From positions 17,121,501 to 17,185,500 of the forward strand of contig NC_060114.1 in assembly GCF_021155765.1 (NCBI RefSeq): DNA of 64,000 bases, in the 5' to 3' direction. Origin of the DNA: Diprion similis. Its lineage: Eukaryota > Arthropoda > Insecta > Hymenoptera > Diprionidae. Below, piece by piece: positions 12,925-22,900 of the stretch. Position 1 is the stretch's first letter. Each line of letters opens with the position of its first letter. A model generated the notes under the pieces. It was not told the DNA's origin. It worked only from the letters and a program-made list of their open reading frames with translations, and made no database searches. The position numbers were made by a program, and so were the translations under genes.

Positions 12925-13000
12925 CTTGGATCGTTCGACTATCAAGAGAAATGCATTAAAATCACAACTGACGTTGCAAGAATAATGTTCTAAATATCCT
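12925..13000 (-). promoter_or_regulatory. probable 5' non-coding exon and promoter side of ariadne-2
   Basis: On the minus strand a consensus donor (AAG|GTACGT) ends an exon at 12925, and the first coding exon begins at an acceptor exactly at the ATG (12261). A non-coding first exon spliced across about 660 bases would explain this. Its 5' limit is a guess. It would carry a five-codon upstream open frame (12956-12942, ATG to TGA), which might reduce translation. No TATA box is evident. Confidence 0.4.
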
Positions 13001-13382
13001 AAACTTGGGTAACACCACTACGACAGAAGACCACCTCGTGTAAAAGCCCCCCCACCAAACACGACGTCGACGAGAAAGACGCATAAAAGGTGACTATAGT
13101 CGTGCCGACAGACGAGCACGGTACCAGGTGCCTTCCTTCGTCGGTAAGATAGAAAACTGCTGCCTCAGTCGGTAACAAAGAAAACTGTGAAGGAACAGCC
13201 GTTCGGAAAAATTTTTATGAAACTATCGAGCAACTGAGGAATTTCAACAATTTGAATTTATTTGGGAAACCTCGAATAGCAACCACAATTATGTGTTACT
13301 CAGAAGTTTAGATTCAGATTAGATTTGATGTGACCAATTCTCGTGAACAAGGACTCGCTTTGTGCGTAACCGAATTTATGCA

Positions 13383-13670
13383 ACGCGGGCATGTTTTACG
13401 CGTTTTTCCATGCATGTTTTCCGTTCAAAAAAATACTCGTGTCTATGACGGTCGCGTGATTCTGCGAGGGCGCATGCACGGACTATACCGAAAAGACTAC
13501 TTTCAAGGTTTAGGAGTTAAAAGTGGTCTTTTCAGAACTGCACACATGCACTGTCGCAAGCAAATCTAGCATTACGCGATCTTCACCTGAATTTCGTGCT
13601 TTATATTGCAAACTTACGCTTGGCCCGGAAAGACCGAGTTTGCCCACCTTGTTACACAATATATACAATT
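13383..13670. repeat. diverged dispersed repeat, copy 2
   Basis: This is the second copy of the family seen at 429-760, in the same orientation and with the same order of conserved blocks (ACGCG start, GACGGTCGCGTGATTCTGCGA, GCGCATGC, TTTAGGAGTTAAAAGTGGTC, CACCTGAATTTCGTGC, CCTTGTTACACAAT). The hairpin at the end of copy 1 is not preserved here. It is probably a decayed transposon. Confidence 0.55.
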
Positions 13671-14201
13671 TCCACAAGTCGCATTTCCCAATTCTACTAT
13701 TTTTAATAAATACCGTTGACAACAATAAATTCTTCCGTCGATGCAAGTGATAACATCAATGTCACTGTCCATGTTAATTGCGAAGATATGTTCTTCAGTA
13801 ACAACAGCGATTTTACGAACCATGTTTATTGTGAACAAACGAGAGTTGCAATAGAAAACCTGACGTCAATACCTTGTCGAAAATTGATTAATGAAGAAAA
13901 TGAACCCTCGTTCATAAAAATTGGTTGAAGTTTTACGCATTATTCAAGCCGTTTCCAGCCATCAAAGCTTTGTCGTTCGAAAGACGCGCTAAATAATGGC
14001 AACGCAGGCAGCGTCGTTAACGGAAAGAATTGTAGCTTGAGCCATAGACATATTGGTTCTGGTTGAACCGACGTTGGACCCCCACTTTTCTCCAGTTGTA
14101 GTCGGTACTCGGATAAAGGCAGCTTCATGCTGACGTAAAAGTTATCTTGATAGTTGTTGATCGACACGTTGACATTTTGACATATTAATGAAAGAATAGA
14201 A

Positions 14202-14825
14202 ATGCCGAATTACGTGTACTCGTTAGCCGAGAAAATACAGATGGTGTTGCAGCGTGAACAGGGATTGACCTACAGGAACATAACTGATCACTTTGCGGCG
14301 ACGTATCCTAGCAGGCCGATACCGTCTTCGACAACGGTGAGAAACGTGGTAAAAAAATTTCGCGAGACGGGTAACCTCAATGCAAAAATAGTCAAAGTGA
14401 TCCAGCCATCGAAGCGAGTCAAGGAAGAAGTGAAGCTCGACATCTGTCTCAAAGTCGTCGAAGACCCGAGCAAACCCGTCTCTCATATCGCTGAAGAAAT
14501 TGGTGTCGCAAAGTCTACGGTGCGAAGGGTTCTTCAACAATATAAGATGGGGCCGTATGACCGTCGGAAAGGCGGTAGAAAAAAAAAGGAATCCCATAAG
14601 TTTGAAGATGAGGAAGAAATGGAGATTGCTGTCGAGCCTGAACTGCTGAGTTTGAAAGTCGAACCCCTTTTTGTCGACGAAAACGAACCGTTTTCCACAC
14701 CATACATCCAAATAGCTGGAGTGAAAGTCGAGCCACTTTCCTCGGAAGAAATTGACCCCTTGTCTATAGCCAAAAGTGAGCTATGTGACGTTAAAAGTGA
14801 ACCTCCTTCTCCTGAATCGTGGTGA
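14202..14825 (+). CDS. intronless helix-turn-helix protein with acidic SUMO-motif tail, probably transposon-derived
   Basis: One uninterrupted exon of 207 residues starts at an ATG. Residues about 4-58 resemble the insect-expanded helix-turn-helix domain often called DUF4817 (opening YSLAEKIQMVLQ, ending KKFRETGNL). A second HTH follows at about 93-116 (SHIAEEIGVAKSTVRRVL), then a basic patch (RRKGGRKKK) fit for DNA binding or nuclear import. The C-terminal 60 residues are acidic and hold three psi-K-x-E sumoylation motifs, LKVE, VKVE and VKSE, exactly 23 residues apart (Lys152, Lys175, Lys198), plus AKSE at 190-193. There is no DDE catalytic domain. The likely origin is the DNA-binding half of a mariner/pogo-like transposase now used as a regulator. 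That is inference; the function is unknown. Confidence 0.7.
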   Translation: MPNYVYSLAEKIQMVLQREQGLTYRNITDHFAATYPSRPIPSSTTVRNVVKKFRETGNLNAKIVKVIQPSKRVKEEVKLDICLKVVEDPSKPVSHIAEEIGVAKSTVRRVLQQYKMGPYDRRKGGRKKKESHKFEDEEEMEIAVEPELLSLKVEPLFVDENEPFSTPYIQIAGVKVEPLSSEEIDPLSIAKSELCDVKSEPPSPESW

Positions 14826-16179
14826 ACATGCCGATTACAAAAGTCTTTTTTGAAGAATCCGTTCCGATCAATTCTTGGTCCTGATCACTTGTATGGGATA
14901 CATTGGACACTCGGTGGCTGAACTGATGCCCCGAAAATCTTTTTATTGCTTTTATTTCTTTTAATCAACCAATGGTAACTTAGGTTAGGGGAGGGTCTCA
15001 GCTGATGTTTCGCATCGAAAATATTACCGGTGGAATCTGTTCGCTGATTTGGCCCCCTTTTGGTAGGTGTCGCTCCATCCCGCTTTATTTAGAATATTTT
15101 TCGAACCAATCTGGCATTCGAATTCCATTTTTGTTATTTTTGTTCACTGATATTGATCTCAAGCTACTGATGCTTGTGTAGAAATTTGATAAATAATGAT
15201 AACTCTGCAGCATTTCCAAGAAAATCTACTAACATACGTGCATGTATAATTTCTAGGTAATACATGAATTAACCTGAGCATGAGATTTTGATGACAAGGT
15301 GCTCTAAATGAGACCATTCGTTAAGCCATGAGAAAAATGGTGAATGAATGAATACGAAATTTTTTCAAATTACCCACTGACTGGATAAAGGTTGGTAGAG
15401 TTTAATAACCACACAGATTCAAAGTTTCATATTTCTACTAATAGTTGCTTCATTTTATTGTTCTTAATTGATGTGTTTATTGTTTTAGGTCGGGAGGCCT
15501 GTTGCCTTTCCATTTTCCTTGGCAACGTTGAAACTGGATAGCAAATCATCTTGTGCTTTGAGATACCAATCAAAGTTGTTCATTCACCAGAAGGAACCAA
15601 CGTTTTGGAAGTGTGTTGAACAGAGCTGTGGTAACTGTGTTGGCTAGAAAAGTTGCTCAGTTACCGAATGTTGTCGCAATCATCACATATCATAAATTTC
15701 GAATAGTCCAAGGACGGAACTATGGACTATTTTTTTTTTTATCAAACTTGCAGAGAGGGAAATATATTTATTTGTGACGTGTAATCCGTTTTTTGTCCTT
15801 TTGCTAAGCTGCTCCGATAAAAACATTTGTCTAGTATCCGCGAAACTGAAACTGTGGCAGAAACGATGGTGAAAACCGTCTAAAATCTGTTAATAAAGAT
15901 TGAGACGGTAAGAAGTAAATTTTTTTCCCGACAACCCATTTACTTGTTTCATTTAGTTCGCAAAGTGACCGAAGTTGGCCTCGGAATGTTAGGAGAGTGG
16001 CGCTTCTAGGTCTTCATTAATCTATGGTCAAAGCTGCCAAACGCACGTGTGCGGCGTGGATATTTTGAAGTTCCAGGATGATCGATTCTTGCGTGCAATT
16101 ATTTTGCACAATGAGTGAAAATAAGAATTGAAACAAGAACGTGTCGACCAAAAATCCGCTACGGGTGGTAAATTTCACT
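14826..16179 (+). promoter_or_regulatory. spacer with NOL9 promoter region and a CACGTG E-box
   Basis: No coding frame is supported. A canonical E-box CACGTG lies at 16044-16049, about 130 bases before the NOL9 start codon. Such sites bind Myc/Max-type factors, which drive ribosome biogenesis genes in animals, so the placement fits the gene. That it is used here is inference. The left part may include the 3' UTR of the HTH gene. Confidence 0.4.
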
Positions 16180-19100
16180 ATGACGACTAACGGCTGTGAC
16201 TGGAAATTCAGAAATCGTGTCAGGTGAGTGATAATGAATTTTCGACGTGTAGTTTTGAGGTTAACCGCATTCTCTGCGCGTATTACGTCTGTACATCATC
16301 TTGACTTTCTATTTCGTTGACTTTTTAACGTTCATTCGCGTAACGACATGCGATCCGAGTTGCTTCTATTGAATTTTCGATTCTCATTTGTTCAATTTGT
16401 CACTTTCTTATTTGATTTCAGCAAATTGCTGACCGATAAAATCAGTTCGATTGAAAATTCGAAGGGTCGTTCCGACAAACAAAAGCAAATGACTGATCGT
16501 TTTACAAAGAAACCCGTCGTTATTTTACAACCACCACAAACAATTACCGTCGTAGACGATGAGTCCTCAACTGAAGTTTCGACCAAAGACGTAGACGAAG
16601 TACTTAACAAAAAGTCAAGATCAGATAAACGTAAAAAACGTCCTAGTCAAGACAGCTGCGAAGCAATGAAGAAACAAAAAGTACAGAAAGAAAAACAAAA
16701 AGTTAAGAAAGGAAAAACTCCTCAATTAGATCGTATTTTAAAAAAAGAAAAGGCACGTTCTAAATGTTTAAGACGGAATACGTCGAAATCTGAGAAATTG
16801 CGAAAGTTTTCGACTGACAATTTGCATCCTACAGAGAATACTGATCACGATAATACTCATACCGACGATAATTTGACGGAAAATAATCACGTCTTAAATG
16901 ATTCAACAACGATTTCCGAAAGAAAAAAGAGATTTGAAGATCCAACGGTAATAAGTGGAGTTCCATTAAACGTATCAAACTTGTCAATATTTAACTCGTC
17001 AGTTACATACACGAGTGCACATTTCACGGCGACAAATTCGCGGGATGATTTTGCTCATCGCTTTTTCTCTGACGCGGAAGATTCGAATTCGAGCGGTAAT
17101 TTAATAGATCCCTATTGCAAAGCCACGATCATGGAAAATGCCACAATGGATACTGAATCCATTGATGGATGTGGTAACGAAGGCATCGACGATGTTGCGA
17201 ATCTGTTTGTAGATACATCCGCAGATATCGAGGAGTATGATTCGGACGTATCGTTTGTTTCGAGTGGCGACAAATCACATCCAGATTCTTGTTCGACTCC
17301 GACCAACTACGATTTCGGGGTGGAACTTCCGTTTCAGGATTCGGAAATAACGTCGGAAATCCAGTCAAAACTAAAGCCCAAATTTTACAGTCTTCAAAGT
17401 AAGGTGATAGCCACGATGAGTCCGTCGTGTAAATTTTACTTCAACGGAAAATTGCGCGTCAAAGTCTTGATCGGTAAGGTAGAAATATACGGGTTCGTTT
17501 TTAGTAAAAGCGAAACTGTCGTACCGGCCGAGATATATTCGCCAAGAGGGGTGAGTTTGGCGAGCATAGAAACCGTCTGCGACGAGATTAACGATAATAC
17601 GAGCTTAGAAAGCGTTTGCAATTTGCTGAGAACTGAGGGAATGAACATCGACGCAGCGGAAAATCTCGCGCGGAAACTGAACGGACAAACGGTCGTAGTT
17701 TTAGAAAATTTGGAAAACACGTTGACGAAATTTTTGGACATTTATTACCAGTTCAAACTCTTTCCAAAGATCGAAGATACGACGAATTACCACAACTCAC
17801 ATCCAAAGAAGGCGGAAAAATTGTTGCAGACGATGTTTCAGTACGACGATCTCGGAAAGCAGTTACAGAAAGATAGTTATCGCGATTCGAATGTACTGAA
17901 ACGACTTGTGGACCAGAATCCGAATGATTATCAACGGATATTGATTGCCGGTGGCAAGAACGTCGGAAAGTCGACGACTCTGCGATATTTCGTAAACGGT
18001 TTGTTGCCCACTCGCAAGGAAGTCGTCGTCGTAGATTTCGATCCCGGTCAGCCTGAATTCACGCCGCCCGGATGCATTTCTTTGAACTTGATCGACCGGC
18101 CTTTGACCGGGCCGAATTACACGCACATGAAATCCCCGTTTTACCAGCTTTATATCGGCGAAATCGACGTCACCCGATGCATTCCACGTTACGTAAATGC
18201 GGCGAAAAAATTGGTGGAATACCTAAACGAATCGACGAGACTACGGAACAGTACAGTCGTCATTAACACGATGGGATTTTGCACCGGTATCGGATGGGAC
18301 ATCATCGTCTACATTATCAAACTAATTCACCCATCAACAGTCGTGCAAATAGGTAGCCATAGACCGAAAAACAACTTCCTTCACTCGTTGAGCAGTGAAG
18401 TGATCAACGGGCAGGTATTTATAATTCCTGGATAATTAACTAAAATTCCTTCCTCCTATTTTTGGGTCACGAATAATCGCATAAATTCACCCGACTTTGT
18501 ATGATTTATGAATTTATTTCATAGATCCCGACTCTTTCACCGGATCGTTTAGCCGGTAGTTCGGACGATTATCAGCTCTGGGATAAGTTCTGCGATCACG
18601 AATTAGACGTGGTGCCAACGCTCGCTGAATCGAAAGGAAAATCCGGAGATTTGTGGGAAATCGGACCACGCGAGCAGCGTGATCTGACGCTTCTATCGTA
18701 CCTCAGTAAAATCGTGAAGTACGACGCGAGCGGCGAAAAGTTTTTGTGAGTCTATCGCCTCTTTTACAAGCTTTCAAATTGTTCCTGGACTAATTTCACA
18801 CCGTTTCAGATTCTCTCAGTCGTTGCGAATCAACGAGACAATTCCCTACTCGTGAGTATATAAATAATTTTTTTTTTTTTTTATTTTTTTTTGCGAAAGT
18901 TCGAAGCGATATTTTCATTCTTGATCTCATGTTATCGATTTTTTTTACAGGATACCGTTGTCGAGTTTGACGATATCGCTGATGCGGCCTTTGGTACCAG
19001 CTTCTCATATTTTGGCAACAATGAACGGGAACATCGTTGCCTTGTGCGGGATCGACGAGACCCAAGAGAATTCAGAGGAATCTTATGTTGCGGATGAAGT

Positions 19101-19485
19101 TCATACCAAAACTTTGCTGAGAGCGCCGTTATCGACGTGTTACGGATTCGGTAATATTTCGTATTCTTTTTTTTTTTTTTTTGTTTATTCGTCTTTATTT
19201 TTTCGCCCACCAAACTGTTACTCGCGATTCCATAATTTCGTTACAGGAATCGTGCGTGGCGTCGATGTGAAAACTGGAAAGGCATATGTCAACACTCCAC
19301 TCTCTGTCAGCGAGTTACAATCCGTAAATGCCTTCGTCGGTTCCATTCCGTTACCTCCAGCATTGATTGGTGGTCTAGATCATCGTAATGCGCCTTACGT
19401 AGGCGAGGAAGTCAATTTACCAACGAGCAGAGAGACTAATCGTAGATTTTTCCGAATGAGGCGTAACTTTATAAATAGATACTGA
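16180..19485 (+). CDS. NOL9: polynucleotide 5'-hydroxyl-kinase NOL9 (Grc3 family)
   Basis: Six coding exons: 16180-16223, 16422-18414, 18525-18745, 18810-18851, 18951-19150 and 19247-19485. All are GT/AG and the phases close to 912 residues. The long N-terminal third is charged and Lys-rich (KKSRSDKRKKRP), typical of nucleolar proteins. The kinase carries a P-loop GGKNVGKST at about 525-533 and DFDPGQPEFTPPG shortly after, the Clp1/Grc3 signature. The C-terminal domain ends in a run rich in Arg and aromatic residues. NOL9/Grc3 phosphorylates the 5'-hydroxyl end made by Las1 in ITS2 during 60S ribosome maturation. A short first exon was preferred over the ATG at 16348 because the 16223/16422 junction is consensus, in phase, and avoids an unusual hydrophobic N-terminus. 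Confidence 0.93.
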
Positions 19486-19951
19486 ATCGAGGGAAAAAAA
19501 AAACAAAGAGTTAGATTCAACATTGGGGGGGAGGGGGGGAGGCAATGGGTATGATTTGATCGAGATATTTTTTGTTCGAAAATCGCTTGTTGGGTTAAAA
19601 AAACACCATTCACATGTTTTATTTGAAAATAATGAATAGACTGTTTATATTAATAAAATAACAGTTTTTTTTTCATTCATTCATATTGAGTTTTGAACAT
19701 GCATAAAAACAAGAAAACAATTATCATTGCACTTTTCGTATAGGTATCGTTAGATATGACTTACATTTAGAGATTAAATGTTTCTTTGACGATTAGAGTT
19801 AAAATATTTCTAAATTATATAGAAAAAAAGTATAAAAAATATTTTCATGACCGATTTTCAAAGATGGTTTTTTTTTTTTTTTTTTTTTGGGTGCCAACGT
19901 AAAATCGTCACACGTGGAGAGATCAGTACGTTTATAGAAAATCGATAAGGT
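19486..19951. terminator. convergent 3' ends of NOL9 (+) and DNMT3 (-)
   Basis: A plus-strand AATAAA lies at 19652-19657, 167 bases after the NOL9 stop. A minus-strand AATAAA (plus-strand TTTATT) lies at 19618-19623, beyond the DNMT3 stop. If both are used, the two mature mRNAs overlap tail to tail by some tens of bases. A long T tract near 19870 and a G-rich stretch near 19525 are the other features. Confidence 0.5.
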
Positions 19952-22900
19952 TTACTCCGGCGTTTTTAATAAAAAGAAATAGCAGAGAGGTCGCAAAATT
20001 GCAGTGATCGTTTGCACACTCCATGATTGACCGATCAGTTTTTGCCGTTTAGTAGCAGAAAGGTTTTTAACATCAGTAAAATGCCTCGGGAAGCCAAAAA
20101 TCGCCTCCAATTCTGTTATCCACAATGAATCAGGCGCTCCGTTCATCAAAACTGGCTTCAAAAGTGATACACCTAGATGTCGTTGACGAAAATGAGTGGA
20201 AATAGAAATAATTAGTAGAAACTTATTAAGGGCGTTGCTGCATGATGGACAATATCAGAGTCTCATTATTATTTACCTTGTTTCAAAGAATTTACTTTGG
20301 TCGTGACCGTTTGTATTTTTTTTACCAAAGCGTGGCGATTGCAATTTGGTGTCAACACGCTTTGCAGATTTTGAGATGGGTCTGGAGGTGGAAAATTTAC
20401 CCCTATTGGAAGATTACTCCAGAACAATCTCGGCCGATGTTGGGGTGAAAAATCTGAGGCATCTATGAGGTACGGTTCACACTTGAGGGACCTTCAAATA
20501 AAAACATCATTATTACCTTGATCTTTCATCCCTGATTAAGCTATTGGTTTGAAGAGGAAATTCAAAAGCTCATCAATCTTACTGATTAATTGCAATTCTG
20601 TATCGACTCTGCATAGAAGCAACATTTTCAAAGAGCCAAAATAAGTGGTGACCTCTGTTAGCTTCAGTGACGAGGTTCTTTATTCGACAGTAGTCGAAAA
20701 AGAGTACTCCAGTTCCGTTCGGATCTGGAAAATGTAAGTAGAATTGCAACTTCGCGCTTTTAAAGTACCTGCATTTTCGAATACGAAAAAACCGTCTGCC
20801 AACAGAAACGTGATCAAAGTAAATGAAACACAACTCACCGTGTAAACCCAATCGGTTTGGATTCGCTAGGCTTAAGTCGTTGCACGGAGAACCGCCGATG
20901 AGTAAATCGATGGGTGCAATCGAGTCTATAACGTCCTGCGTTATATTCCTGACATCACCAAGCCGGTATATTCTGTCCCCAAAATATGCCATGCTGACAG
21001 TTTGCGCATCAGCGTCGATTTCTGCAGCGTAATAACCTTCCACTAATATGCCTAGATTTTCCAACACTAGCAGTCCTGAAAATTTAATTTCAAATATGCA
21101 TTCGCAGATATTCTATTTCTGGTTCGGTGAATCATTTTCGTCAAATGTAAGCTCAATTACCTGTACTGATTCCATCGAACAGCGACAGTACGCGCATTGG
21201 TTTTCTCTCTCTATTATTATTCCACACTTTGTTCCAACTTGTGTCAATATTTTTGTGAAATAGTCGACCCATCCTTGTCTTCCAGTCAGCTCGCGGTTTG
21301 AATATTCGACTTTTCTCTCTGTTGTAAGAGTCGTCACATAAAAAACAGAGCCAGGGATCCTTGAGCAGAATTTCATCATAGTCCGCTGGTGCTATCAGAT
21401 ACTTGAGACACGCGGTACAATAAACTCTGAAAGTATGATATGAAATATTTTGCTCAGCTCGTAAACAATCGAATAATGTTAGACAGCTCACTTACCGAGG
21501 ACAATCATAACTGTCACACATGACGATTGTGTCCGAACCGGCGCACAAAGTGCAGTAGAACTAAAAATTGTTAAGAACAATAAAATTTACATTACATTTT
21601 ATTAATATTCTAGAAAGCATTCATTCGTCGTACTCACGCATTTTCCGTCATCCCCGTAAGCGAATATAGCTGCCTTGAATTCTTCCTGTAATAAAAATTC
21701 TGTATAAATTCTTGTTTACAGTACATGTCAAACAAAGGATAATCAAGAATATTTAGAATCGTTAATAACTGACCAAGCAAGTTGTGCAAAGAACGCAGTT
21801 GAAAAACGGATGTTCCTGTACATTGTTGCAGTGAATTTTTAGACAAATAATGCACAGAACTTCCAGAGTGTCAAGAAGCCCAGCGAGTACAGCTTTCAAA
21901 GCATCTAAAACGTGATTAACGATAAGTTAGATGTTACATTATTTCTGTTCTAAATTGCCGCTCAATCTTTGTCAACTCCAAACGAGATCTTTGCTTTACC
22001 GCAGTCTTCAATTTGGCTTTCACGTTCGGCTGCAACTCCCTGATTTGCTTTCATCTCATTAAGTTTTTCCACAATGTGAGACGAATATCTTGATTCTAAA
22101 GACTCGTCATTTGGCTTAGAAATTATTGGCATTTTCGAATTGGTACTCAAACTTGACACCCAAGCTAAGACATCGTCCATCGTCCATTTCCTCGTATCGT
22201 AAGTGAGACGAGCACAGTGATCCTGAATAAAAATTGGAACCTTCTCAGTCATGCGTGTCAGTGGTAATTGCGTGAAAAATGGTGTTGAATATTTTATGTA
22301 GAACGTTGTAGGCCGGCTAAAACTCCGAAGCATACCTTGCAGGCATTGAGAACAGCGTTCGTGTATACTTGTCTTTTACACTGAGTTATGTAGCTCTTCA
22401 TTTTCTTTATTCCCTCGTCGAATTTCATTACATTCTCATAGTGAACCTGGGAATTTGGATAAAAGAATGTTCAATTTTTTATCTGAAATCTCTACTTGAT
22501 AGTGTTCGAAGAAAAATTCAATGTTCAATTACCTGGGATAACTGATAATCCCCGTACCAGAGGATCCATTGGCACCCAAAGTTGGGTTCCTTTGTTCCAC
22601 AGTCGTGATGATGAACGATCATCGCTGCCGGTGAGGAAATACCAATAAATTCTTAATCAAGTTCTGTCCGAGGTTCTAGAGTGACCAATTGCTGGTTCTG
22701 AAAACCTACCAGGCCACCAACTATGTCCACTGATTTTTCCCCAAACGATGACGCCCGGTTTTTGATCCATCAGTGGCAGTACATGATTTTCTGCAGAATT
22801 GGAAAGCAATTCCTTCGCGGATTTCCGGACCAAGTCTTTGGGAAATTTACTGGATCGTGATCCTGCGTTGAAGAATTGAAGTCTTAGCCGGAGCGAAAAG

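Noticed and set aside
12757-12945. Minus-strand 62-codon frame with a membrane-like hydrophobic stretch
   Set aside because: It has no ATG start, and it runs through a consensus splice donor (12924) that better explains an ariadne-2 leader exon.
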